Source: Akkermansiaceae bacterium (GTDB taxonomy: Bacteria; Verrucomicrobiota; Verrucomicrobiia; Verrucomicrobiales; DEV007). From it: DNA of 64,000 nucleotides. Positions 18,800 through 27,220 of this stretch are shown here, one piece after another. A program made the translations under genes and the position numbers. The notes under the pieces were generated by a model. It saw nothing but the letters and a program-made list of their open reading frames with translations. It had not been told where the DNA came from and did not search any database. The first letter of the stretch is position 1, and each line of letters starts with the position of its first letter. Location: NCBI GenBank assembly GCA_024233085.1, contig JACKQC010000023.1, forward strand, positions 19,942-83,941, written 5' to 3'.

Positions 18800-18850
18800 C
18801 GGAAACTCTACATAATCTTATTTATTATAACAATTATAATTTTCAGCAAA
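18800..18850 (-). promoter_or_regulatory. AT-rich candidate promoter with a palindrome
   Basis: Perfect inverted repeat ATTATAA-CAA-TTATAAT at 18824-18840 directly upstream of the AT-rich orphan gene. On the minus strand it supplies TATAAT hexamers suited to a sigma-70 -10 box. I see no convincing -35 box, so this is tentative. Confidence 0.35.
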
Positions 18851-18865
18851 GCGGACGGGTATTTC

Positions 18866-18906
18866 TTTAACAGGGTTGACTCGGTGACCTAACCCTGTTG
18901 GGTCCG
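18866..18906. repeat. Palindromic repeat element, locus 3 (overlaps the Lhr stop codon)
   Basis: Inverted cores TAACAGGGTT (18868-18877) and AACCCTGTTG (18891-18900), 23 nt apart. Read on the minus strand, the second core encodes the last residues (TQQG) and TAG stop of the helicase gene. Confidence 0.9.
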
Positions 18907-21477
18907 GTCCGGTTTCGGGGCGGTTTGGGCCAGTTTTTCGCGCATGGCGCGGTGGAGGCGCTCGATGGCTTCGTCGGGGTCCTCCATCATCATGCCTTCG
19001 CGGATTTTGCTGGCGTAAATGCCGAAGGAAAACGGCGTCACCGCCGGCACCTCGACGAAACGCCAGTCGAGATCGCCGGCCGTTTCCAGAAAGGCGCGCG
19101 CCCCCTCGAAATCGAGAAAGGTGTGCGTCGCCTCGCGATAGGCCTGGCGCAGCAGGGGATGATCGGGCTCGTGCTCGCTGAGCACCTTGAACAGAATATC
19201 GGCGCTCCAGCGGATCTGCCGGAGCTTGCGCTCGGCGCCGGGCAGGTTTCGCGGCACCATGAGACCGGTCTGGGCGACGCCGCCAAACTGCCACTTCACC
19301 AGTTGCGAGCCCTCCAGCGCCGCCGCGAGATCCTCCGCCGCGCCGGATGCCCGGAAAAGCTCGCGCCATTCCTCCACGCCCATTTCCTGGAAGCCGCGGA
19401 GGCTGAGCAGGAATCCGTGGTCGTCGATCGTCACCAGGGCGTTGCCGCCGACCGCGACCTTCACCCGATGACTGAGGATGCGCGACAGGGCGTCGTTCGC
19501 GGCCCGGCCGATCAGGGTGTGAAAGAAGTAGTGAACCCGGTCGGGGTCGCTCTCCTCGTCGCGAAAGGCCTCGACCAGCATGCGGTCCTCGGTCGGGATC
19601 TCGGAAAGCAGCCGCTGGTTCTCGAAATGCTCGACCACGGCGAAGGCGTTGGTTTTCGAGAGATTCCAGCGCTCGGCGAGCCAGTCGGTCAGCCGGTCGT
19701 CCCCGGCGTCGAGCCGGCGGTCGATTTCGCCGCGCAGGGCGCGCACCTCGCGGGCGAGACCGGAGGCGAGGGGCATCTTGTTCGCGTTCCACGCCGGCAC
19801 CGTGGGCAGGCGGCCGGCGGCGTTTTCGACGAAGATTTCGCCGACGCCGGCGTCGACGAGCTTCACGGTTTTCCCGGCCAGCACGAAAACGTCGCCGAGG
19901 CGGAGTCCTTTCACGAAGCCCTCCTCGACCATCCCGAGGCGGCGGCGGCCCAGGATCACGTTGACCATGCCGTCGGCGTGGATGGTGCCGACGTTGACGA
20001 GGTAGTCGCGCTCGACTTTCCGGCTCGGGGTGATCCAGACGCCGTCCTTCTCCACGATCTTGCCGAAGGTCTCGCGATACTGGCCTCGGAGCGATTCTCC
20101 GCCGCCCTCGAGATAGCGCAGGATGCGGTCGAACTCGGCGCGCGGCAGGTTTCGAAACGGATAAGCCGCTGTCACCGTGTCGAAGGCCTCGTCCGACGCG
20201 ACGCCGCCGCCCATTGCCATGCCGGTGAGGTGCTGGGCGACGACATCGGCCGCGTTTTCGAGGATGCGGATGGGTTCGAGGAGCCGCCGCTTTGTCATCT
20301 CGGCGCAGACGACGCACTCGACGAGGTCGTTGATGTTGGTCGCCACGAGCACGCCGTGGCTGGTCTGGTGGATCGAGTGGCCGGACCGGCCGACGCGCTG
20401 GAGCGTCCGCGACACGCCCTTCGGCGTGCTGACCATGATCACCGTGTCGATGTGGCCGATGTCGATGCCCAGCTCGAGACTGGTGGAGCAGACCACGGCG
20501 CGCAGCTCGCCCTGTTTCAGCCGGTCCTCGACCTCGCGCCGCACGTCGCGGTCGAGGGAGGAATGGTGGCATTCGATTTTGCCGGCCACTTTCGGCAGGG
20601 CGAGTTTCAGGCGGTGGGAGACGCGCTCGGCGCCGGAGCGGGTGTTCGTGAAAATAAGCGTGGCCCGGTTGCGCTCGACGATTTCGGCCATGTCGCGAAT
20701 CACCCGGGTCGCCGTGTAGCCGGCGGGCGGGTAGGCCTCCTTTCTTAGCGGCGTGAGCACTTCGACGAGTGAGCGCCGTTCCATCCGCGCCTCGGCGAGA
20801 TGGCAGGTCCGGCGGGCGCCCATCAGGAAACGGCCCGCCTCCTCCATCGGCGAGACGGTGGCGGACAGCCCGACGCGGCAAAGCGCCCGGGCGGGATCGT
20901 TCCCGGGATTGGCGAGGCGCTCGAGGCGCTCCAGCGACACGGTCAGGTGGGCGCCGCGCTTGTTTTCGGCGAAGGCGTGCAGTTCGTCGACGATGACGGT
21001 GTCGCAGCGGGCGAGCGCCTCGCGCCAACCGGTCTGGGGCAGGAGAATGGCGAGGCTCTCCGGCGTGGTGACGAGAAGGTGGGGCGGCTGGCGGCGTTGT
21101 TTCCGGCGTTCGGCGGCGGGCGTGTCGCCCGTGCGCAGGCCGACGCGGACGAAATCCTCCAGCCCGAGGCCCCGGAGCGGCGGCTGGAGATTTTTCTCGA
21201 TGTCATAGGCCAGGGCGCGCAGCGGCGAGACATAGACGCAGCGGACTCCGGGCGGCGGCGGCGTGGCGGCACCCTCCTCCCGCTCCCGCAGGAGGCGGTC
21301 CAGCACGCCGAGAAACCCGGCCAGGGTTTTGCCGGAACCGGTGGGCGACGCCAGCAGCACGGACTCGCGGCTGACGATTCGCGGCACGCAAAGCTCCTGC
21401 GCCTCGGTCGGTTTGCCGAAGGTCCCGCGAAACCACCGCGCCGTCTTCGGATGAAGGCTGGTGAAGAATTCGGACAT
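18889..21477 (-). CDS. Lhr-family ATP-dependent DNA helicase
   Basis: Superfamily 2 DEAD/DEAH helicase of 862 aa in the Lhr-core family, acting in DNA repair; some family members pair with a repair ligase and nuclease. Walker A SPTGSGKT lies near residue 43, DELHAF near 160, SATVSP marks motif III, and the second RecA domain has STSLELGIDIG and QRVGRSGHS. The C-terminal winged-helix and Lhr-specific regions follow (GDVFVLAGKTVKLVD; MPLASGLAREVRALRGEID). The frame stays open far upstream, but ATG 21477 (MSEFFTSLHPKTARWF) is the family start. The last five codons (T-Q-Q-G-stop) lie inside a palindromic repeat. It starts 8 nt after the GT4 stop and is likely co-transcribed with it. Confidence 0.92.
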   Translation of the reverse strand: MSEFFTSLHPKTARWFRGTFGKPTEAQELCVPRIVSRESVLLASPTGSGKTLAGFLGVLDRLLREREEGAATPPPPGVRCVYVSPLRALAYDIEKNLQPPLRGLGLEDFVRVGLRTGDTPAAERRKQRRQPPHLLVTTPESLAILLPQTGWREALARCDTVIVDELHAFAENKRGAHLTVSLERLERLANPGNDPARALCRVGLSATVSPMEEAGRFLMGARRTCHLAEARMERRSLVEVLTPLRKEAYPPAGYTATRVIRDMAEIVERNRATLIFTNTRSGAERVSHRLKLALPKVAGKIECHHSSLDRDVRREVEDRLKQGELRAVVCSTSLELGIDIGHIDTVIMVSTPKGVSRTLQRVGRSGHSIHQTSHGVLVATNINDLVECVVCAEMTKRRLLEPIRILENAADVVAQHLTGMAMGGGVASDEAFDTVTAAYPFRNLPRAEFDRILRYLEGGGESLRGQYRETFGKIVEKDGVWITPSRKVERDYLVNVGTIHADGMVNVILGRRRLGMVEEGFVKGLRLGDVFVLAGKTVKLVDAGVGEIFVENAAGRLPTVPAWNANKMPLASGLAREVRALRGEIDRRLDAGDDRLTDWLAERWNLSKTNAFAVVEHFENQRLLSEIPTEDRMLVEAFRDEESDPDRVHYFFHTLIGRAANDALSRILSHRVKVAVGGNALVTIDDHGFLLSLRGFQEMGVEEWRELFRASGAAEDLAAALEGSQLVKWQFGGVAQTGLMVPRNLPGAERKLRQIRWSADILFKVLSEHEPDHPLLRQAYREATHTFLDFEGARAFLETAGDLDWRFVEVPAVTPFSFGIYASKIREGMMMEDPDEAIERLHRAMREKLAQTAPKPDRTQQG

Positions 21478-21485
21478 GACGCCCC

Positions 21486-22682
21486 TCACGAAGCCCTGAA
21501 GCCTTCGACGGCGCGACGGTAGACTCCCTCCAGCACGCGAACCTGTCCGTCGCGCTCGAATTTCGCCTCGACCGCCGCGCGCGCCGCGTTCCCCATCGCC
21601 CGCCAGGCGTCCGGATCGGCGGTGAGATCCAGCATGCGCTCGGCGAGCGCTTCCCAATCGTCCTCCTCGACCAACAGGCCGCTGACGCTGTCCTCGACCG
21701 CCTCCGGGATGCCGCCATGGCGGGTCGCCAGCACCGGCAGACCCGTGGCCATCGCCTCGAGCATCGCGTTCGGCACGCCCTCGCGATTGCCGTCCGCCCC
21801 CGTCCGGCTCGGATGGAGAAAGGCGTGCGCCCAGTCGTACTCGAGCCGCATCCGGGTCTCCTCGACAAAACCGCCGAAGGTCACCGCCGCGCGAATGTCC
21901 AGATCGTTGACCAGCCCGCGCAGGTCCGGCTCCAGCGGTCCATCGCCGAGAATCACGAGATTCGCGGCGTGGAAGCGCTCCCGGAACCGAGCGAAGGCGC
22001 GCAGGGTCGTCTCGTGGCCCTTTTTTTCGATCAATCGACCCGTCTGCACGAAACGCCAGGCATCGCCCGGCGGCGGGTCGCGGTCGACCGGCGGCCAGTT
22101 TTCCAACGGTATGCCCGCGCGCTGGATCGTGATTTTTTCCCGGGGGCAACCGAGCGACTGAAGGTCGTTCGCCAGCGCCCGGGAACGCGCCAGGATGGCG
22201 TCGGCCCGATCGAACACTTCCGCCATCAGGGCGCGGTATTCCCCGTCGTCCAGACCGACGCCGGCGTCGGCGCCGTGAAAGCTCACCACGATCGGGCAGG
22301 GGCGGCCCGCGATTCTCAACAGGGGCAGCAGGCTGACGGCGCTGTTGCCGAAATAGATGTGCAATACCGCCGCCTTTCGTCTCTCGAGCCGGACAAGGAG
22401 CGCCCGGGTTTCGGCGCCCGACAGCGTTTGCGCCCGCGACTTCGCGACGCGCCGCCGCCAGAAACGCCGCAGCTCGCGCCGCACCGCATTCGGCCGCGGC
22501 AACAGCTCCAGCCGTTCCGGCGGAAACGGGAAACGCCCCTCGTGCAGCCGCTTGCGGGTCAGCACCACCGGCTCGAACTCGCGCAGGCCGGTGATCTGGC
22601 GATGCACGTGCAGCATTTCCGCCGCCAGGTAAGTCGGGCAGTAACACGCCGCCACCGGCTTCGCTGGGTCGGGTCCGCTCAT
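21486..22682 (-). CDS. Glycosyltransferase family 4
   Basis: GT-B fold retaining glycosyltransferase of 398 aa that transfers a sugar from a nucleotide donor during surface glycan synthesis. The N-terminal Rossmann half includes VLHIYFGNSA and VSFHGADAGVG. The C-terminal donor-binding half has FVQTGRLIEKKGHETTLRAF, VILGDGPLEPDL, FLHPSR and the EGVPNAMLEAMATGLPVLAT block, whose EX7E pattern is the family hallmark. The donor and acceptor are unknown. It lies far from the main polysaccharide locus, directly upstream of the Lhr helicase with 8 nt between them. Confidence 0.9.
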   Translation of the reverse strand: MSGPDPAKPVAACYCPTYLAAEMLHVHRQITGLREFEPVVLTRKRLHEGRFPFPPERLELLPRPNAVRRELRRFWRRRVAKSRAQTLSGAETRALLVRLERRKAAVLHIYFGNSAVSLLPLLRIAGRPCPIVVSFHGADAGVGLDDGEYRALMAEVFDRADAILARSRALANDLQSLGCPREKITIQRAGIPLENWPPVDRDPPPGDAWRFVQTGRLIEKKGHETTLRAFARFRERFHAANLVILGDGPLEPDLRGLVNDLDIRAAVTFGGFVEETRMRLEYDWAHAFLHPSRTGADGNREGVPNAMLEAMATGLPVLATRHGGIPEAVEDSVSGLLVEEDDWEALAERMLDLTADPDAWRAMGNAARAAVEAKFERDGQVRVLEGVYRRAVEGFRAS

Positions 22683-22727
22683 GGAAAGACGGCGAAATTA
22701 CCCCGAAAACCGGCGCCGCGCACCCTC

Positions 22728-24248
22728 CTACTTCCCGTCCAGCACCGGGATCGCGAAGGTCTCGGAGGGCACGCGCTCGGATTTCATCAGGGCCTCGATT
22801 TTCGCGAGCACTTCGGGGTTTTCGGCGGCGAGATCCTTGGATTCCGATTCGTCGGCGAGCAGATCGTAGAGTTCGGTTTTCACCGCGATTTCGGCGCCCT
22901 TCTTTTTGCCCTTGGGTATCAGATCCTGCCGAACGCCCTTCCAGCGGTCGCCGAGCCAGACCGCCTGCTGGCCGCCGTAGCCGGCGAATTCCCGGTACAG
23001 GAAATCGCGCCCGGCCTGCCCCTGGCCGAGCAGGGTGGGCGCGATGCTGACGCCGTCCGTGTTTCCCGGCGCCGTCGTCTTCGCGCTGATGAGGTCGAGC
23101 AGCGTGGGCAGCCAGTCCTCGAAACCGGTCACGAAATCCGACACGCCGCCCGCTTCGACCTTGCCGGGCCAGCGAACGATCAGCGGCACGCGCACGCCGC
23201 CTTCATAGAGCGAGCCCTTGAGCCCGCGGAGATTCGCCACGCTGTCGAAGAACTCGAAGTCCACTTCCTTGTCCAGATGGGTGGTGCCGTTGTCCGAGGT
23301 GAAGACGACAATCGTGTCCTCGGCGAGGTGCAACTCGTCGAGCAGGTCCAGCACCTTGCCGACGTTCTTGTCCATCATCGAAATCATGGCCGCGTAGGCC
23401 GCGCGCGGCGTGAAATGCGGCGTGTAGCCGTGGCCGTCCTGGCGGGTGAAGGGCGGGTCGGTCCATTTTTCGGCGAGGTAGGGCGCCAGTTCCGCGTCCG
23501 GCACATGGAGCGCGACGTGCGGGATGATGGTCGGGTAATAGCAGAAAAACGGACCGTCCCGGTGGTCGCGGATGAATTGCAGGACCTGCTCGTTGATGCG
23601 CGCCGGCGCGTAGTCCTGACCCTTGAAAAGGTCGTAGCCGCGGGGGTCGTTCGGATCGGCGCCGTCGGCGAGCGAGGCGTGGCCCGGGATGGGCGGCACA
23701 TTGCCGAGGGGGTATTTGGTGTCGTTGTCCCACAACGTTTCGGGATAGTAACTGTGCGCGTGCGACTGGCAGTTGTAGCCAAAAAAGCGGTCGAAACCCT
23801 GCTTCAGCGGGCTGCCGGTCGATTGCATGTTTCCCAGGCCCCATTTGCCGAAGGCGCCGGTGGCGTAGCCTTCCCGCCGGAGAATTTCGGCGATCGTGAC
23901 CTCCTCCGCCGGAAGCGGGTGCTGGCCCTCCGGCTCGCCGAGCGGAATCATCGAGCGGTTGTTGCGGACCTCGGCGTGACCGGGATGCTTGCCCGTCATC
24001 AGAACGCAGCGCGACGGCGCGCAGACGGCGTTGCCGCAGTAGTTTCGGGTGAAACGCATGCCCTGCGCCGCGAGGGCGTCGATCCGCGGCGTGCGGATTT
24101 TGGCCTGCCCGTAGCAGCCCAGCTCCGCGTAGCCGAGATCGTCGGCCATGATGAAGACGATGTTCGGCATGCCGGCGGCGCGGGCGACCGTCGAAAACGC
24201 GAGGGCGACAGCGACGGCGCCGAGGTGAAGAATTCGCGGGAACTTCAT
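22728..24248 (-). CDS. Type I sulfatase, secreted
   Basis: Arylsulfatase-type enzyme of 506 aa that hydrolyses sulfate esters, probably on polysaccharides outside the cytoplasm. A signal peptide spans about residues 1-24 (hydrophobic core, then VARA). The metal-binding start NIVFIMADDLGYAELGCYG and the sulfatase motif CAPSR near residue 76 are present; its Cys would be converted to formylglycine by FGE (C-x-P-S-R type). FTSDNGTTHLDKE and the C-terminal GDRWKGV region are also typical. No formylglycine-generating enzyme gene is in the window. It lies downstream of the oxidoreductase/DUF1501/PSD1 genes on the same strand, with repeat locus 4 in between. Confidence 0.93.
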   Translation of the reverse strand: MKFPRILHLGAVAVALAFSTVARAAGMPNIVFIMADDLGYAELGCYGQAKIRTPRIDALAAQGMRFTRNYCGNAVCAPSRCVLMTGKHPGHAEVRNNRSMIPLGEPEGQHPLPAEEVTIAEILRREGYATGAFGKWGLGNMQSTGSPLKQGFDRFFGYNCQSHAHSYYPETLWDNDTKYPLGNVPPIPGHASLADGADPNDPRGYDLFKGQDYAPARINEQVLQFIRDHRDGPFFCYYPTIIPHVALHVPDAELAPYLAEKWTDPPFTRQDGHGYTPHFTPRAAYAAMISMMDKNVGKVLDLLDELHLAEDTIVVFTSDNGTTHLDKEVDFEFFDSVANLRGLKGSLYEGGVRVPLIVRWPGKVEAGGVSDFVTGFEDWLPTLLDLISAKTTAPGNTDGVSIAPTLLGQGQAGRDFLYREFAGYGGQQAVWLGDRWKGVRQDLIPKGKKKGAEIAVKTELYDLLADESESKDLAAENPEVLAKIEALMKSERVPSETFAIPVLDGK

Positions 24249-24312
24249 CCCTCGTCTTTATCGCGGACGGTCCGGGACCGCAACCCCGCGAACCCGGCGT
24301 CCGAATCGGGGC

Positions 24313-24353
24313 CGACCCAACAGGGTTAGGTCAGGGAGTCAACCCTGTCTGGT
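24313..24353. repeat. Palindromic repeat element, locus 4
   Basis: Cores CAACAGGGTT (24318-24327) and AACCCTGTCT (24341-24350), inverted and 23 nt apart. The element begins 8 nt past the oxidoreductase stop, between two minus-strand genes. The second core is slightly degenerate. Confidence 0.88.
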
Positions 24354-24361
24354 GGCCTCCC

Positions 24362-25750
24362 CTACCCGATGGCGGGCGGGGCGAATCCGTCGCGGTAGGT
24401 CCGGGAGAGGAGTTGCGCGTTGGCCTCGTCGTGGTTGGTGAAGCGATAGTTTTCGCCGTCCCAGTGCAGTTCCGTCTCGGGAAAACGGGTCGCCTTGGCC
24501 GCCAGCAGGGCGGGCTCGGTGATGCGGGAGCCGATGTCCCACGGCGTCCAGAGCGGTTTCACGTTGCCGAGGCAGCAGTCGGCCCAGTCTTTCCAGTGAT
24601 CGCGCGGCTCGACTTCGGGCAGCGGCTCGTTTTCGACGAGCTTGCCTTTTCGGTAGATCTCCATGTTGCCGCCCGGCTCGAGCAGCAGGGCGCCGTCCTC
24701 GCAGACGATCATGGTGCAGGTGCCGGTGATTTTCGACACCGGCAGGCCGAGCGCGGCAAACGAGGGGCGGATGCCGCTGTCGTTGTAGTGGAGCACGAAA
24801 CGGTCGCTCGCGCAGCGGTCGCCGACGCCGGTGTAGGTGAGGGTGGCCTCGTTGTGGCCGGAATGACAGGCGCCCGCCGGCTTCGGTGTGTTGGTCTGGA
24901 CGGCGGCCGGCGCGGGGAGGTCGTAGGCGAAATAGAGGACGTCGATGAGATGACAGCCCCAGTCGGCCAGCATGCCGCCGCCGGTTTTCCAATAGGTGCG
25001 CCAGCGCCGCGGATGAATCTCCTCGGTGTAGGGCATGGGCTCGGTGAGGGGGCCGTTCCAGAGATCCCAGTTCACGGTTTCCGGAACGGGCCGGGCCGGG
25101 GGCATCTCGCTCCAGGGATCGACGAAATAGGTGCCGTGGCTCATGCCGCCGGTCCAGATGTGGGCCTCGACGGGGCGGCCGAGCCGGTTGGTTTTCAGCA
25201 GCTCGACGGCCTGCATGCGTCCGGCGAAACAGGCGCGCTGGTTGCCCATCTGGGTGTGAAGGCCGGGATTGGCGGCGAGGGCCTCGCGAATGGCGCGGAG
25301 TTCGGACAGTTGCTGAACGAGGGGTTTCTGGCCGTAGGCGTGTTTCCCGTGCTTGAGCGCGGTCACCATCATGGGGCAGTGGTGGAAATCCGGGGTGTCG
25401 ACGATGACGGCGTCGAATTGGTCGAGCCGGTTGGCGAAGGCCTCGCGGTAGTCGGCCACGCGCCAGGCATCGGGATGGTCTTTTTCGACGGCGGCAAACG
25501 CGGACTGGTCGATGTCGCAGAAGCCGGCGAACTCGACCATGGGGTGACCCTTGAGTCCCTTGCGCTGCATGGCGCCGATCCCGCTGACGCCGATCTGGAA
25601 GATGCGGAGTCGGCTGTTCTTGTTCGTCGCGGCGCGGACGGCGGCGGGGTTGGAAAAGAGGGCGCCGACGCCGAGCGCGGCGGTGGATTTCAGGAAATGG
25701 CGGCGGCTGGCGGCCGGGGTTTCGGCGTTCGAGCGGGGAGAGGCTTTCAT
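24362..25750 (-). CDS. Gfo/Idh/MocA family oxidoreductase (Tat substrate)
   Basis: NAD(P)-dependent sugar oxidoreductase family, 462 aa. A twin-arginine signal (SRRHFLKSTAALGVGALF) indicates export in folded form with its cofactor. The Rossmann start follows (IFQIGVSGIGAMQRKGLKG), then DAVIVDTPDFHHCPMMVTAL and the family segment HGKHAYGQKPLVQQ, in which Gln-Lys-Pro replaces the usual Glu-Lys-Pro. The C-terminal domain carries GGGMLADWGCHLIDVL. Such exported members are abundant in Verrucomicrobiota and Planctomycetota and act on sugars or glycosides; the substrate is not known. The frame is open further upstream, but ATG 25750 gives a complete Tat signal. It follows the DUF1501 gene by 73 nt. 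Confidence 0.9.
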   Translation of the reverse strand: MKASPRSNAETPAASRRHFLKSTAALGVGALFSNPAAVRAATNKNSRLRIFQIGVSGIGAMQRKGLKGHPMVEFAGFCDIDQSAFAAVEKDHPDAWRVADYREAFANRLDQFDAVIVDTPDFHHCPMMVTALKHGKHAYGQKPLVQQLSELRAIREALAANPGLHTQMGNQRACFAGRMQAVELLKTNRLGRPVEAHIWTGGMSHGTYFVDPWSEMPPARPVPETVNWDLWNGPLTEPMPYTEEIHPRRWRTYWKTGGGMLADWGCHLIDVLYFAYDLPAPAAVQTNTPKPAGACHSGHNEATLTYTGVGDRCASDRFVLHYNDSGIRPSFAALGLPVSKITGTCTMIVCEDGALLLEPGGNMEIYRKGKLVENEPLPEVEPRDHWKDWADCCLGNVKPLWTPWDIGSRITEPALLAAKATRFPETELHWDGENYRFTNHDEANAQLLSRTYRDGFAPPAIG

Positions 25751-25823
25751 GCCGCCACGGTAGCAGGCCCCGGGCCGCGAATCGAGCCCGGTGTGCTGGC
25801 GTTTTCGAGGGGGACTCGCGGCG

Positions 25824-27212
25824 TCACGCCACGACGGGGCGCACGACCTCGCCCTCCAGATCGGTGAGGCGGAAATCCCGGCCGGCGTAGCGATAGGTGA
25901 GGCGTTTGTGGTCGATGCCGAGCAGGTGAAGGATGGTGGCGTGCAGATCGTGGACGGAAACGGGGTCCTCGACCGCGCGGAAACCGAACTCGTCGGTGGC
26001 GCCGTGAACGGTGCCGCCCCGGATGCCGCCGCCGGCCATCCAGAGGGAGAATCCCCAGTGGTTGTGATCGCGCCCGAGCGTCGCGCCGCCGCCGGAGGTG
26101 CCGAGTTCGACGGTCGGGGTGCGGCCGAATTCTCCTGAGCAAACGATGAGGGTCTCGTCGAGCAGGCCGCGCTGATCGAGGTCGGTGATGAGGGCGGCGA
26201 GTCCCTGGTCGCATTCGGAGGCGACCTTGCGATGGGCCGACTGGATGTTGTTGTGACTGTCCCAGGGCTGGCTGCTGCCGTGCCAGGTCTGGACAAAGCG
26301 GACCCCGCGCTCGACGAGCCGGCGCGCCATGAGGAGCTGGCGATTCTGCGGGCCTTCGCCATACATCTCGCGGATGTGAAGCGGTTCGCGGTCGATGTCG
26401 AAGGCGTCGGTGGCCTCGACCTGCATGCGGTAGGCCAGCTCGAAGGACTCGATGCGCGCCTCCAGCGCGGCTTCGCCGGGGTGGTCATCGAGATGCCGGG
26501 CGTTGATCCGCCGGAGCAGGTCGAACTGGCGCCGCTGCTCGCCGTCCTCGAGCCGGGCGTTGCGCAGGTGCGGGATGAGCTTTTTCGGGTCCGCCTGGGA
26601 GGTGTCGATGAGGGTGCCCTGGTGGACGCCGGGCAGGAAGGCCGAGCGCCAATTGTTCGTGCCGCCGACGGGGAGTCCGCCGGGGCAGAGGACGACAAAG
26701 CCGGGCAGGTTTCGATTCTCGGATCCCATGCCCCAGTTCAGCCACGAACCGAGGCTGGGACGGACGAGGCGCTGGTGACCGGAATTCAGAAGCATCAGCG
26801 ACAGCTCGTGGCTGGGCAGCTCCGCGTGCATCGAGCGAATGACCGCCATCTTGTCCACGCAGCGGGAGAGGCGCGGGAAAATGTCGCTCACGGGGATGCC
26901 GCTCCGGCCGTGTCGCCTGAACTCGAAGGGCGAGGGCAGGGCGACACCGGTGCGGCGCTCGGTCTGGAGGTTCTCGAAGGGCAACTCCTGGCCGCCGCGC
27001 CGGGTCAGCTCCGGCTTCGGATCGAAGGTATCCACCTGCGACATCCCCCCGTTCAGGAAGACGTGAATCACCGATCTCGCCCCGCCGGGAAAATGGACGC
27101 CCGCCCGCGCCTCGCTGCCGAGCATGCCGGCCAGCGCCAGCGACCCGAAGCCGAGCCCGCTCCGCCGGAGGAAGCGGCGCCGCGACAGGGTTCGTTCGAG
27201 GGTCTCGTCCAT
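25824..27212 (-). CDS. DUF1501 family protein (Tat substrate)
   Basis: Exported 462-aa protein of the DUF1501 family, which has an alkaline phosphatase/sulfatase-like fold and no settled activity. The Tat signal is LSRRRFLRRSGLGFG. Family features include VIHVFLNGGMSQVDTFDPK near the start, RSMHAELPSHE, FVQTWHGSSQPWDSH and, towards the end, CSGEFGRTPTVE followed by GRDHNHWGFSLWMAGGGIRG. DUF1501 genes are nearly always paired with a PSCyt1-DUF1549-DUF1553 gene, as here, 8 nt upstream; the pair is presumed to work together on an extracytoplasmic substrate. ATG 27212 gives the Tat signal, and a longer open frame upstream is rejected because it would overlap the PSD1 gene. Confidence 0.92.
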   Translation of the reverse strand: MDETLERTLSRRRFLRRSGLGFGSLALAGMLGSEARAGVHFPGGARSVIHVFLNGGMSQVDTFDPKPELTRRGGQELPFENLQTERRTGVALPSPFEFRRHGRSGIPVSDIFPRLSRCVDKMAVIRSMHAELPSHELSLMLLNSGHQRLVRPSLGSWLNWGMGSENRNLPGFVVLCPGGLPVGGTNNWRSAFLPGVHQGTLIDTSQADPKKLIPHLRNARLEDGEQRRQFDLLRRINARHLDDHPGEAALEARIESFELAYRMQVEATDAFDIDREPLHIREMYGEGPQNRQLLMARRLVERGVRFVQTWHGSSQPWDSHNNIQSAHRKVASECDQGLAALITDLDQRGLLDETLIVCSGEFGRTPTVELGTSGGGATLGRDHNHWGFSLWMAGGGIRGGTVHGATDEFGFRAVEDPVSVHDLHATILHLLGIDHKRLTYRYAGRDFRLTDLEGEVVRPVVA

Positions 27213-27220
27213 GGGAAAAA

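Noticed and set aside
21717..24329. 870-aa open frame on the plus strand
   Set aside because: Antisense to the GT4 and sulfatase genes, whose motifs are complete.
24362..26698. 778-aa version of the oxidoreductase
   Set aside because: The extra N-terminal part is an out-of-frame reading of the DUF1501 gene; the Tat signal at 25750 marks the true start.
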